DNA of 64,000 bases, from contig NC_047063.1 in the NCBI RefSeq assembly GCF_902459465.1, positions 20,611,685 to 20,675,684 on the forward strand, in the 5' to 3' direction. Below the pieces are notes generated by a model, which was not told the DNA's origin, ran no database searches, and worked only from the letters and a program-made list of their open reading frames with translations. Both the position numbers and the translations under genes were made by a program. The DNA comes from Asterias rubens (taxonomy: Eukaryota; Echinodermata; Asteroidea; Forcipulatida; Asteriidae). Positions 19,828 to 31,797 of this stretch are shown here, one piece after another (the first letter of the stretch is position 1; the number at the start of each line of letters is the position of its first letter).

Positions 19828-19979
19828 GGGTGCGTTCGTTTAGCTTCCCAAGGTCGACCCCGGTGAGTGGAGGTTTTTTTTCCCCAGGATGAGTGTGTGC
19901 AGATAATTACCCACGTTCGTCCCGGTAAAAAAAACGCCACGCACCGGGGTCGACCCAGGGGAGCTAAACGAACGCACCC
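19828..19979. repeat. Palindromic MITE (GGGTGCGTTCGTTTAGCT)
   Basis: Arms GGGTGCGTTCGTTTAGCTTC and its inverse GAGCTAAACGAACGCACCC; inner arms GGTCGACCCCGGTG and CACCGGGGTCGACC. About 152 bp. TTT lies on both sides but the target duplication is not certain. Confidence 0.8.
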
Positions 19980-20234
19980 TTTGGCTTGTCCTTTTGTAAG
20001 AGGCCCTCTCGTGAAAACGGAATGTTAGATGAAGACAGGGCAAGTGGGAGGACTTGGCCAGTTTATTCAGCTATCTAGTGATATAAAAACATCTGTGATT
20101 GGTCAAAATTTGCCACAGATCAAAGGGAACACATAGCACCCTTTTTTTCGGGGTAGCCAATCAAATTCTGGTTGACCTCCTCATTGTGTCGTGCGAAAAT
20201 TATTGATGAGTGCACACATAGTTAGTGTGTAATA

Positions 20235-20391
20235 CATAGACCTTATCGCAAATACCAATGCGCAAGCGCAGACTGTTGAATGAGGTGCATTGTGGGATGG
20301 ATATGGATCAATTTTGGATACCAGCAAGACCACAATGCACCTAATTCCAAGCTTTACGCGCGCGCCCCGGTATTTGCGAAAAGGTCTATGC
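20235..20391. repeat. Palindromic MITE (CATAGACCTT)
   Basis: Ends CATAGACCTTATCGCAAATA and TATTTGCGAAAAGGTCTATG; the inner arms carry AGGTGCATTGTGG and the inverse CCACAATGCACCT. Non-coding. Confidence 0.8.
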
Positions 20392-21559
20392 ATTATTGAT
20401 TTGACCTCTAACGCGCGCGTACACGCACACACACAGTGAGCGGGCGGGTGTGGCAGGGTGATTTAACGAGACTTTCGCTGGGTTGCTTTTCCAAAGTTCC
20501 TGGTTGACAAGTTGGAAAAGTCAATGCGAGACGTAGCTGGTTTAGAGGCGTGCAGTGCATATGTCGTGTGGAAAACCCTGTACAATTAAGGCCTCTGATC
20601 TTCAACATCTTTACGGTATACATGTACACTACTTATATGCACCCAACTCATTGGAAATACGTCAGGGCTAGACAGTGTGGGCATTGGGCTTGCTTTGTAA
20701 AGGTTTTGAGATTAATGCCTACAGACAGGCGATTTTTTTTTTTAAAGGAAACTAAAGCAGCCCTGTCCTTGGGGAGACAACAAAGGGGTATGATTGTTGC
20801 TCATTCTCGCTTGACTAGTTCTAGTCGCTAGTAGCCTTGACCCCAACACATCGCAAGCCGAGCCGGCTCACGGGCTAGGATTGTGGGCGATAGCGGTGCG
20901 TTGAATAGAGGTGTGTGTGGGACTGTGGAAACGAGCGTTTGTGTGCTTCCTTGTTAAAGACAGTCGGGGGACCGGAACAAGAGTTGCATTGCATTCGGGC
21001 ATCGCATTCGTTCGATTTTTAGCTTTTGGCAAACTATATTACACAGCCTCGATCAAGGCTAAGTTGCTAGTCAAGAAGAAGGAAAAGTAGAAATCATCCT
21101 GTTTTTGTGAACAGAACCACTCTATGTGAGTATATAAGCCGTCGGAAAGGAAGGTCCGCTAGCTTACAACGTGGAAGGACCTCTTTACCAATAGCATCGC
21201 CGATTCAGACTCGCGGTAAGAGCACTATACTACTATCGTTACCCTTGGTAAATTTATGGTAGTACTTCTCAGCTGGACTGAGCGTACTATCTCTTGGTAA
21301 GCCACCCAAACAGAAGATTAGGTATACTTGAACTTACTTGAATCCATCGACGCCATTGATCTCCATTATATATACTGACCACAAAAATGTCGAGATACTA
21401 AAATATTAGCAAGCACTTTGTTGTTTACATTTCTAATTAATCACAGCGAATACGTGGAAGCATGCGTCCACACTGTCTAAATGTTAGCTCTACCCCCATG
21501 GTACGACACGGGGGACCAGACCTCTTGTTGGAATCACATTATATTCTTGACACCGCTGC

Positions 21560-22609
21560 CCAGCGGCGTTACTAGACATTTTCATTTGGTGGTGGGGCAA
21601 GTGGGGGCAAAGATTTAATTTGGGGGGCCAAAGAAGTGCAAGATTATTATTAAATAATGTTAACTGATAGTTGATACACACCAATGCAGTTCTAAAACAG
21701 TCTACATAGTCAGCAGGTAACAAAAGATTGCGAAAACAACAAAATCTTAGAGAACTGGTCATTTTGTATAAGATAAAACTTTTCGACTGTATAAAAGGAT
21801 TAAATTACCAACTGTGATCACCAATTACCAATTCAGAATTTTACAGGACACCTCCTTTTTTTCTTAAGTTTTTTTTTATGCACATTTGTTTTGTTTTTGT
21901 TTTGAAAAGGGGTTATTTTAATAGATCTCAGCAAAACAAAAAAAAACCCAAAAAAACTGAATGTATTGTCTGAATGCCTTGACCAAACTGTTTCATTAAT
22001 GTTTTGTGTATTTCAGCAGCAGAAAAAACAATTGATATTTTACATTCATGGCGGCCACCTTGAAATAAAAAATTAAAAAAGCCCCTCCTTCCTTTTTTTG
22101 AGAAACCCAGACACTAAACAAAAAAAATATACAGGATTGAAATTGTGGGTGTGTAATAATCTCATTTTAGTTATGAAACGGATATTTAAAATAGGCCTAC
22201 CTCTCAATTGCACCGCTTTCTTCAAAGGAGGAGAAATGGTCTAAGCAACCTTTTTCGCTGGCCATTTTGCTGTAGTAAATTTCTCTGTAGTGCATCTGAC
22301 CATGGAGCTATTGGTCTGCGTTCAGACCACCAAGTATTTAACAGAACTTTGTCACATCATGCGCTCTCTGTAACCGCAAAACCACAACAAACATTTACCG
22401 CCAATACGATTGCGCGCGCGTTTCCATGCATTTTAGTTTTCCTTTTTACGGCAGCATTTTATGCAGCCTTAAACGATTTATATATTAGGCCTACAAGACT
22501 ATACTTTTCTCTGATTTCATATGGGGGGGGGGGGGGCAAGAGGGGGGGGGGGGCAAGGGTTCTGAGTGGGCGCCGCCTCCCCCCTGCCCCTCCTCTGGTT
22601 ACGCCACTG
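21560..22609. mobile_element. Non-autonomous hAT element with 8 bp target duplication
   Basis: The ends CAGCGGCGTTAC and GTTACGCCACTG are hAT-type inverted repeats (CAG-GGCGTAAC). The host octamer CCGCTGCC occurs immediately on both sides (21552-21559, 22610-22617), the 8 bp duplication expected of hAT. The right subterminal part is extremely G/C-rich with two poly-G runs around 22505-22550. The 137-codon open frame in its right half shows no transposase motif, so this is a deletion derivative. Confidence 0.85.
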
Positions 22610-22694
22610 CCGCTGCCTTGACACTGGTAGGCTCTATACAAATATTGGATGTATTGTCACAGAATAACACACTAGAACTATAATGGAGTTAAAT

Positions 22695-22880
22695 GACCCT
22701 TCCCATGAAATATGTAAATTGCACATAGCGCATGCGCACTAACGTTTTGGTTGGCAAAAGATGGGTGCGTGGCGTAGACGCGATTGCGCGTCTGCTTAGT
22801 GCACAACTCTAAGGCGTTTGCCAACCAACAGGGTCTGTACGCATGCGTGAATGTGATTAGCAAATTTCATGGGAAGGGTC
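22695..22880. repeat. Palindromic MITE (GACCCTTCCCATGAAAT)
   Basis: GACCCTTCCCATGAAATATG at the left pairs with CAAATTTCATGGGAAGGGTC at the right; inner arms GCGCATGCGCACTAACG / ACGCATGCGTGA and GTTGGCAAAAG / CGTTTGCCAAC. About 186 bp. Confidence 0.85.
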
Positions 22881-23254
22881 CATTCTATATCTAGTCTATG
22901 GTTTTTCTACGCGCTGGACAACTGTACACTCAACACGGATAGGAAATTAACCCGTGGGTGTTTACACAACGCCTTTCGATCCGTGTTTGAATCTTCGACA
23001 CGGATGGAGAGATTTATCAAACCCACCTCCCGGGCAGGGTTGGTTTCGACACGGATAGTGCGCCTTATCCGAATCGACACCGTGTTGAAAAGTTGTAGTG
23101 TGAAAAGGTCAGTGCACATTATCCGGATCGTATCCGTGTCCAACACGGAGATTTTTTGTAGTGTGAAAAGGCCTTATGACTGGACCATACATCACATCTG
23201 TTTAATGTGTTTTTGATTCTAGTCATTTTCTCTTTTGGGTTTTTGGTTGCATTA

Positions 23255-23299
23255 TCCCTAGCGCTTTGCATCCTTTGGAAAAGGCGCTTTATAAATTCG

Positions 23300-23341
<42 letters not shown>

Positions 23342-23342
23342 T
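23255..23342 (+). repeat. SINE/LINE-type 3' tail with (TTA)n
   Basis: TAGCGCTTTGCATCCTTTGG, AAAAGGCGCTTTATAAATTC, then TTA repeats. The same tail (AGCGCTTTGCAACCTTTGGA then AAAGGCGCTATATAAAA) is at 52155-52200. Ends with GCGCTATATAAA and a simple-sequence tail are usual for L2/CR1-mobilised SINEs. Confidence 0.6.
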
Positions 23343-23417
23343 AGTTTCTGAAAATGGTTACAATGTGGTACAAGTTCAAAAGATTGATAGTCATGAAATA
23401 ACGATTACTAAATACAA

Positions 23418-25364
23418 CTAGACATTAGGTGTTTGTGAACAAACACAAAGCTGTTCCGTGTTCTTTTGCTTTGATTATGTGTTAACATTACCAAGGAGTC
23501 TATAACTGAAAAAAAGTTTGAAAAATACTGTACAGTGTCTTGAGTTACGGTGCCACTTCATGGGGTCGCGGTAACCTAAGGCTAATCTCTAACGCCCAAG
23601 GAGTCTGTATCTGAAAAAAAGTTAGAAAATCGGTTGTGTAGTTCTTGATATATGGTGCCACTTCTGGTTGACCCGGAAGTAGAGGTCAACTTGGGGTCAT
23701 GGATTTTCAAAGTTTATTTTTAATGCCTTAGGAGGATAAAACTGAACAAAAAGGATTGAAAATCGGTTGTATAGTACTTGGCGTATGGTCCCACCTCCGG
23801 TTCACCCGGACGTAGAGGCCAACATGGGGTCACGAGTTTTCACAGTCAATATTAATGTCAAGGAGTCTGTAAGTGAAAACAAATTGAAAATCGGTTGAGT
23901 AGTTCTTGAGATATGGTCCCACTTCCGGTTGACCCGGAAGTAGAGGTCAAATTGAGGTCACGGTTTTTCCAAATTTTTCCAAACTACAAACAGTCGACAT
24001 TCTTAAAGAAGAATGTCGTCTTCCTGTGATAATTTATCTCGGAATGTCGACATCCTAAAAGTAGGATGTCGTCTTCCTGTGATAATTTATCTCGGGATGT
24101 CGACATCCTAAAAGTAGGATGTCGTCTTGCTGTGATAATTTATCTCGGTATGTCGACATCCTAAACGTCAGTTGTCATCTTCCTGTGATAATTTATCTCG
24201 GGAAGTCGACATTCTAAAAGAAGAATGTCGTCTTCCTGTGATAATTTATCTCGGAATGTCGATATCCCAAAAGTAGGATGTCGTCTTGCTGTGATAATTT
24301 ATCTCGGGAAGTCGACATCCTAAAATTAGGATGTCGTCTTCCTGTGATAACTTATCTCGGGAATTAAGTTGACATCCCGAAAGTAGGATTTCTTTTGTTG
24401 AAAGGATTTTACTTGTATACGTTTTGTTAACTAGTATTACATTTCCAACAATATTTATAATATTCATGGTCATAAACTACGTTAAACTAAAATAATGGAC
24501 GAAACAAAATGTCCCACGTAAAACTCCATAAGGTTTGGAACATAATGGTCCCGCAAGTTCAAATACACGCGAGACTTGCTTAGTCTACACAGAAGGTAAT
24601 AAATAATTTATTACAAGCAAATGCAATCGTACAATAATAGAAAACAAAAACTAAAAATCAATGCAAAACACATGTAGGGGATGGAGGGGCCCATAAAAAG
24701 CAAACCTTAACGAGTACGGACCCCCTCCCCCTTTTTTTGTAACGAAGAAAGCAATGTAAGCAATTCTATTTAGTGGGTGTAATCTTATGTAGCGGCAAAA
24801 CAATTCAAAATTACAGGAAGAACAAACACAAAAACAGTTAGCGTAAAATAAAACTTAACCATATATTTAAATGAAACAGATAAACAAAATACCCAAAATA
24901 AATACTAGAGAAATTGGGCCCCACAACTCTTGCTGGGAAAAAAACCATGTCGAAATATACCATTGTTATCCATTAGAGACGTTTTGTAGTCACCTTGGTT
25001 GGGGAGCGAGGACGATTGCACTTTTGGTATTGTCATTGTTAAACTCCGGTTCCATTGTGTGCTGTCTGTTTACCCTCAACGCATAGATTTTCTTGTGAAA
25101 TTAAAAATTCAAATGAAGACCACGTGGTTAATTAATTAAGAATGTTAACACTTTTTTATTAGAGTAAAGCTTATGTTCTAAGCTTCAATTTGATATATGA
25201 TTTAACTCTTTTATCCTTATACTTTAGGAGACGGAGCCTGAACAAAAATGCTGTACAAACGCAATGGGGTTTTAGGCGGAAACAAAGAATAATAATAATA
25301 ATAAAAATAATAAAAATCTCGACGAAAACAATACCTGTTCCGACGGTAGGTCGGAACAGCTAAA
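23418..25364. mobile_element. Helentron-like repeat, copy B (internally deleted)
   Basis: Same start (CTAGACATTAGG) and end (CTGTTCCGAC hairpin then CTAAA) as copy A. The 110 bp subrepeats and the 53 bp minisatellite (23993-24390) are kept, but about 1.2 kb of the 3' half, including the tRNA-like part, is missing. The 3' hairpin here is perfect over 10 base pairs. Confidence 0.7.
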
Positions 25365-25781
25365 AATTAGTCTCATTCAAAACATGGTTGGTAAAAAACT
25401 ACCCCACACTTCTTTTTTATAAATATTAACCACAATTAATAGGTTCGGCCACAACTTCTCACGGATCAGACTTTGTACTGTATTAGCAATTATTCGGTTC
25501 AAACAGACGATCCAGAGTCGCGCCGAACCAATCAAAATTAGGGCGACTCCAGGTCGACCTAAATCAATTTGAACTAATTGTTTTCACATAAATCTAGTAT
25601 TCTACAACAAAAGGTGCGGCAAAGACGATTCGGGAACGGTGTACACGAACAATGTAGATTGCACATGGCGTGTACCTAATGTACAGTATGTTTTTTGTTT
25701 TCCTGACATTGACTTTGCTTCAGGATCATTAAATGCTTACTCGTGCTTTCGTTCACATTATGCAGGTTGGATCGAATCACT

Positions 25782-28453
25782 ATGCTGGGAAGAAAGAGGT
25801 GGGCTGTCGTAATTGCAGTTTGTTCTATCTTGTTTTGGCTGAGTATTGGCATTAATCGGAAATGGCACATAAGAGAGGACGCTACCAAAACAACAAAACC
25901 AATTTCATTGTTTCGTTCGGAGATTGGGACGAACCAAGCAAACTGGGCCCCAAACCAGCCTGATCCCGCAGTTAGAAACTGGACCTCAAACCAACCTGAT
26001 CCCGCAGTTACAAACGGTCATAGCGTGACACTGACCATCCACCTTGCAGCGATTCCTGTCATACTTAATCAGCTTTACTGCATTGCAATACGATCAGCAG
26101 CACTATTCTGGTCTCCGAAATTAGGACGCATAGGACTTATAATGGACGCAGAGTCACAGAGAGACCATGAGTTTGCCGCACGACTCAAAGCACAAGAGGA
26201 ACTGCTTGGGTTTACCTTCGAGATGATGTATCAGCCGCTACCGCCATCGGGGTTCAGCTACTTTACCTCCATGGGTCACTTCCCTGGGAAGTCAGCTAGT
26301 TACAATAGGCAACTTTGGAATAGCTTCTTCATGGACGAGTACGTCACTACATCAATTGTGGCGTGGACGGACGGCGATGTAATGTTCACCTCCCCAGTCA
26401 ATCCGGAAAGCATCCTCAACGGTGACAAAATCCGAACCTTTGCCGAGCCTGCCTTCTTTCATCGTAAACCTGCTGAATCCACTGCGTTTATTGCTCTTGG
26501 GAAGAAGTCGGTTGCTCAGTTCACGTGTTTTCCTCTGTACCTGTGGCGGGATACCATAACGAACTGTCGGAATCACATTCTAAAACACATGAAGGTATTT
26601 AAAAAGTAAAACATATTACGAGTTTTATAACGAAGTTTTGAATTATTTCCTGATCTTATTATCGGATCAGGAGCCAGTTTTATGTAACGGGAATTTGGAC
26701 AAGGTTCATTTGTTTGAACTTAAGTCGTGTCCTTGTTCTTTTACCGGGATGACTATCAGGGTGTCCAAAAAAAAGGTAATCCTACTGCAAATGGTTTTTA
26801 TGGCCATACTATTGTTTACCAGCAGAAAGCATGCCATCATCTTAAAGCCGAAGCCTTGTGCTTTTCAATGATATATTTGGTCACATGTCAGGGTCACGCA
26901 TCATGGAGCACCACTGTCTTGAAGTTGTGTTGCAAAAATGGAGTTGGTTCACTTTTGAACCCATGTCATTCTGGCCTTCAGACACAATGGTATGAAACCA
27001 GAAGTTTTTAGGCTAGAGTACACGGAAGCTATTGGAGAAGACCGAGAACCACCAGCAAAGAAAACAAGTGGGTCACTGTGAGAAAGTATGAAGAACACGA
27101 GACCAGCCTCAACCTCAACAAAAGAAGTTCAGGAAGGCCAAGGACAACAACATCTCAGGAAAACATCGCTGCCGTACGACATCAACTGATTGTCCACCCA
27201 CTAGAGCCAAGTGTACGACGAAATGGTGCTGGACTGAGCCTCGCCACTTTTAATCGGATCACTCGTCTGGACCTTCATTTCCATCCGTTCCACATCCACA
27301 ACCGTCACAAACTTCTGCCTGCTGATCTTGCAAGAAGACAGACTTTTTTGTGTGAGTGGCTTCTTGAGTCTTGAGCGGTGGGAGAGAGATCCAAAGTTTC
27401 TGGTGGTTCTCAGTCTGGTAATGCTTATCCAAAGGCATATTCCATGTATGTAGCCTGCAAATTTCTGGTCTCATACAATTTCTTGACCACAAAGATTCTC
27501 TGTTCTGCCGTTAGCTGAACCATTGTGACAACTTGAGGTTTATATACACACTGCATTTTTGCACCACAACTTCAAGACGGTGGTGCGTCATGATGCGTGA
27601 CCCTGGAATGAAACCAAAGGTATCATAAAAAGCACAATGCTTCGGCTTTAAGACGATGCCATACTTTTTTCTGGTAAACACATATAGTTTTGCCATAAAA
27701 ACCATTTACAGTAGGATTACCTTTTTTTTATACCCTGTATACATCATCAAATTCGACCAAGTAAACTGGCGAAATTTTCTGGATATCATGTTTTTAACAT
27801 GAATGCAAAAGTTAAATGATTATTTCAGAAATCCTCACGCCTGGAACTGAGTCTTTTTCACATTACAGGTTCTCTTTTTGTCTTTATTGTTTTAGGTAAA
27901 AGAGTTCGAGGAAGCATTCGTCAAGTTCCGTGGATACCAGTCCTTCCCAGTAAATATCTTGTTCTCGTACGCATTTTACTTCGAGCATGATCGTTACGAT
28001 TGGCACATTCGGCTCCCACCAACAATGTCTCTGCAACAGTACAACAGGAAGTTTGTGTCGCCAGGTTTTGGCTTTAATATAACCGACTTAACACCAGAAG
28101 TGTGCAACACTATGCACAAACCCGACTTCGATCCTGAGCGTATAATTACTCATTTACAGGGCTACTGTACGTCTATGCACTACATTGGTAAACGACCTGA
28201 ACAATGTGAACAATTTCGAGGTAAAACGGACTTTCAGGTTTTCGAACCAAGACGTTACGAGAAACGTACGATTGCCCAGTGGTGTGAAGGGGCAATCAAA
28301 AACCGGGCAGCATGTGCCGCAGTCAGTGATGCTTATTATAAGAATGTTGCAAAACACGTCCAATTTGGACTCTTTAACTTTGATCTAAACAAAGTTAAAA
28401 ATGTTGAAAAGGCCGCCATGGAAATGAATATTACTTGCCGCAAGTTTGAATAG
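25782..28453 (+). CDS. Type II membrane glycosyltransferase-like protein (gene copy 2, complete)
   Basis: Two exons, 25782-26594 and 27896-28453 (phase 0, AAG/GTATTT donor, TGTTTTAG acceptor), 456 residues. The N-terminus MLGRKRW plus a hydrophobic stretch (about 8-22) reads as a signal anchor, so a Golgi-lumen C-terminus is likely. A short stem contains NQPDPAV twice (58-64, 70-76). WTDGDVMF (about 196-203) gives a DxD-like motif (D197, D199) as used by many glycosyltransferases to hold metal and nucleotide sugar. Several cysteines lie in the C-terminal exon. The ATG follows an AG within a TTATGCAG context, so a non-coding leader exon upstream is likely. I do not recognise a named family; the enzymatic role is inference. 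The intron holds the mariner-type element 26757-27737. Confidence 0.75.
26757..27737. mobile_element. Fold-back Tc1/mariner-type element in intron, copy 2
   Basis: Orthologous in position and nearly identical to 164-1140, with the same CAGGGTGTC ends and TAT on both sides. It differs by scattered substitutions and a few indels only, which gives a reference for neutral divergence between the two gene copies. Confidence 0.8.
27078..27374 (+). pseudogene. Transposase N-terminal fragment, copy 2
   Basis: Same SGRPRTTTSQENIAAVR and DLHFHPFHIHNRHKLLPAD segments as 486-770. A short indel in the T run after ARRQTF puts the two copies in different frames downstream, confirming decay. Confidence 0.6.
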
Positions 28454-28529
28454 TTAAATTAGAAAAGTTAAAAAGACTGGTCTTTGACAAATTACCAAAC
28501 GTGTACCTTCCCTACTTTTTAAAATCCCT

Positions 28530-28868
28530 TTTGCAGCCATTATACGCTTTCGGAACGAACAGATTTACAAACAACTTAAAGGGTTTACAGAAGATATTTG
28601 TGAAAGACTTCTCTTGAAATATTATTACATGAAATGTTTACTTTTTGAGAAAACCTTATCAATTACGGATTTATTTTAAACACATGTCATGACACGGTGA
28701 AAAGAAGCGGAAACAAGGGTGGGTTTTCCCCGTTTTTTTCTTCTCCCGACTCCGATGACTTATTGAGCCTAAAGTTTCACAGGTTTGTTATTTTTTTAAT
28801 AATCATAAGTTGTGATACACGAAGTGTGGGCCTTGGACATTACTGTTTACCGAAAGTGTCCAATGGCT
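28530..28868. repeat. MITE-like repeat, 'CAATGGCTTT' family, copy 2
   Basis: The duplicate of 1941-2293 downstream of the second gene copy, with several small deletions (the ATTCTCGATATCGAG block is lost). Confidence 0.65.
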
Positions 28869-29120
28869 ATAAGAGCACCGAATTCAAACTCTGGTGTTTC
28901 TGATTAGCAGAATGTGTGTTCGAATCCCCAGCCGTGACACTTTTATCCTTATAGCAAGAAACATAACCATTGCTTCGTCCTTTGGATGGGATGTAACGCA
29001 TGTAAAAGAACACAGTGCACTTATTGAAAAGAGAAGGGGTTCGCCCCGGGTGTTCCTGGCTATGGCTGATGTATGCGCCGCAGCACCTTGTAAACCCTTA
29101 GGTGCTAATGGGTCTTAGAA
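28865..29120 (+). repeat. tRNA-derived SINE-like sequence, copy 2
   Basis: Duplicate of 2290-2545. The B-box region TGTTCGAATCCCC is retained with one change. Confidence 0.55.
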
Positions 29121-29247
29121 TTCTTAGAACTCATCACTGCAACAACATAATGTTTTCTGAAAGTTTGTATAATTATACTCAGCACGACTACCTTGTTTGG
29201 TAGATACGTGCACTATATAAGACTTCGATACCATTATATTATGATTA

Positions 29248-29661
29248 TAGGTTTTCTCGGTCAAATTCGGCATATGAGCAGTCAATTTAACTTTCATGCG
29301 TTCGAAGTAAAGCTGTTTTGCTTTTCCAGTTGTTACTGTGTTTCAAAATTCAGAATTCGGCCATTCAATTTCATTTTGGGTCGAGTCAAATTCCTTAAGC
29401 ACTCTGTTCAATTTGGCGTAGCGTCATTCTTTTTCGTGACACACACGCCTCAAGAAGCGTCTGCGAATTTGAATGCTGCTCTGATGAATTGTTAAATTGA
29501 ATGATTATTTTGTTAATTCGACTGATGCAACATTACATTTGACTAATCCCAAAACGAAATTGAATGACCCTTTTGAGTAGCATTCGATTTTGCGCGAAAT
29601 AGAATAGCTTGGTCGTTAAATTGGCTGCCCTTTTTCTGAAATTGACCGAGAAAACCTATAT
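29248..29661. mobile_element. TA-flanked 414 bp MITE (TAGGTTTTCTCGG ends)
   Basis: Ends TAGGTTTTCTCGGTCAAATT and the inverse AATTGACCGAGAAAACCTA, plus TAT. TA is duplicated at 29246-29247 and 29662-29663. The paralogous site in the first flank (8895-8905, GATTATGAACGA) is empty, so it inserted after the duplication or was never in the first copy. Other copies: 35607-36017, 38028-38440 and a truncated one at 43833-44231. Apparent open frames inside are not conserved coding sequence. Confidence 0.85.
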
Positions 29662-30524
29662 TATGAACGATATAAACAATAATCTTGAGGCCTCAAAGTA
29701 AAATTGCTCATAGGCATATGTTCTGAGCTACATCAATTCAATTTTACTAATTCAATTCAATTCAATTTAATTCGACATTTGCGGTGACAACAGCTATCAA
29801 TCAAGAAAAATTGTATCTGATTCGTTCGACTCTTGCAAATGCACAAATAAAAAGGAACAGCTTAGGTTTAAATGAGAGAAACAAGATGGCTTCACATCAG
29901 CCAGATCAAGGTCTGTGCCTTTACTTCAAGCCTCGGTTTGAATGCCTGGTTGTCATTATAAAAAACAAGATGGATGCACAAATGAAGATTCTCCTCATTA
30001 AAGAGATCAATACAGGATTAAAGTGAATTAAAATAAAACAGTTAATTTTGCTGTAATTTATTTCTGATATAGTAATGAACATCAATACAATGTGTTTTGT
30101 TTATTCCCGACATATCTGACTTGCGTAATTAGCGAATAAGTCATGCCCCCCCTTTTGTGGATTGTTACCGACCCCCTACCATCTCCGTCACGTCGGGAAT
30201 TCAAACATGTCGTCGGCAAAAAGAGTCTGGTCCTTACGGGTCCCTAACTACACGCGCAGGTACCAGGCCACACAGTGCACACGTCTCTATATGTACACAG
30301 CCAGGGGGGGGGGGGGGGGGCGTCGGCTGGGGTTACCGACATGACGTCACGTCTATGCAAATGAAGGCTCCCTTTTACTTGCGCATTTAATTAAAAATTC
30401 AAAAGAATATTTCAGGTTTAAAAAGTCATGTTTAATCGTTTAAATGAATAAAAAAAACACACACTGCAGCCACCCTTTAAAAGCAAGGTAGCATGGTCCG
30501 GTAGCAGTGCCTTGTGAGACGCAA

Positions 30525-30790
30525 GCCATCCACTGCGTGCCGTGTGTCTAGAAGCTGAAAATAAACAAAATAAAACACAAGTGTTGAATTGTGTGCTATC
30601 TGGGCCCACCCCACAACATTCTAAAGACCCCGAGTCCAAATGTTGGGTCCTAAGGGCCGATCTGACCAATTTCTTGGTCAACATCAGACCGGGAAAATGG
30701 GTTAAAAACATATTTGAATGCGAATTTTCGTCAGTTTGGCCTGTTTTCCGTGTCAGGTTGACCCGGAAAGTCTGGTCGTGGTTTCCCGCC
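30525..30790. repeat. Dispersed repeat, inverted relative to 49140-49360
   Basis: Shares GCACACAATTCAACAC-type, TCTAGAAGCTGAAAATA, GGGCCGATCTGACCAATTTC and TTGGTCAACAT blocks with the inverse of 49140-49360. Non-coding; frames on both strands are incidental. Confidence 0.6.
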
Positions 30791-30899
30791 CGGTTATGAC
30801 ATTTTCTTCTCACTGGATATGTACTTGTATTGTTGTACTTACATTGTCTCTGCTGCGCCTCGAACATCTGATAAGATTGATTTGGCGCAATACATTACC

Positions 30900-31348
30900 T
30901 TTTTGTAGTTATAGACTCAAGTTGACCTCTATTTCCCGGTCAACCGGAAGTGGGACCATATCTCACGAAGTACACGGCCGATTTTAAGACTTGTTGTAGT
31001 TATAGACTCCTAGGGGATAAGATATTAATTTTGAAAAACTGTGACCTCAAGTTGACCTCTAATTCCGGGTCAACCGGAAGTGGGACCATATCTCAAGTAC
31101 TATACAACCGATTTTCAATCTTTTTTCAGTTTTAGACTCCTTTGTGGCATTAAAAATAAACCTTGAAAAACCGTGACCCAAGTTGACCTGTACATCCGGG
31201 TCATCCAGAAGTGGGACCATATCTCAAGAACCATACATTATTAATTTCAAACTGTTTTTCAGTTATAGCCTCATTGGTCATTTAAGAACATAATCCGAGC
31301 AAAACAACACGGAACAGCTGTGTTTGTTCACAAACACCTAATGTCTAG
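30900..31348 (-). repeat. Helentron-like repeat, 5' fragment (copy D)
   Basis: On the minus strand it starts CTAGACATTAGGTGTTTGTG and continues through four 110 bp subrepeats with GGTCCCACTTCCGGTTGACC. It breaks off before the minisatellite. Its subrepeats are more diverged from the consensus than those of copies A-C, so it is older. Confidence 0.75.
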
Positions 31349-31490
31349 TTTTATTTTATTTAAGTTCCTGCTTTAAGGGCCTTTCTAACACCTTTTCTAC
31401 CTCCATGTTTCACTGCAGTGATGACCGTAATTTGTTTTTGCATTTTGCAGGAGCCAAACTATACAGGTTATAATTACATATTAAAAGCAG

Positions 31491-31797
31491 TTGACTCTAT
31501 TGGTAATTACTCAAAATATTTATTAGCATAAAACCTTACTTGGTAATGAGTAATGGGGAGAGGTTGATGGTTTAAAACATTGTGAGAAACGTAATTTTCG
31601 AGAAAGAAGTAACTTTCCACGAACTTGATTTCGATACATCAAGTTTAGATATTATGAGGTCTCGAAAATCAAGCATCTGAAAGCACACAACTTCGTTTGA
31701 CAAGGGTGTTTTTTTCTTTCATAGTTATCTCGGAATTTTCACGGGTTTTGTGAAGGCTAGTCTTTGACAATTACCAATAGTGTCCACTGTCTTTTAA
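31491..31797. repeat. MITE family X ('GGCAGTGGACACTATTGGTAAT'-type), copy 1
   Basis: Left end AAAGCAGTTGACTCTATTGG, right end ACCAATAGTGTCCACTGTCT, with the inner palindrome GAGGTCTCGAAA present as one half. Further copies are at 35151-35536, 36281-36563, 46712-47107 and 59063-59449. Confidence 0.75.

Noticed and set aside
22208..22621. 137-codon frame ending in Gly/Pro-rich sequence
   Set aside because: Lies in the right half of a non-autonomous hAT element and runs through poly-G; no BED finger or hATC motif.
29193..29495. 100-codon frame similar to others at 35887-36171 and 38015-38218
   Set aside because: All lie inside copies of the TAGGTTTTCTCGG MITE and are broken differently in each copy.
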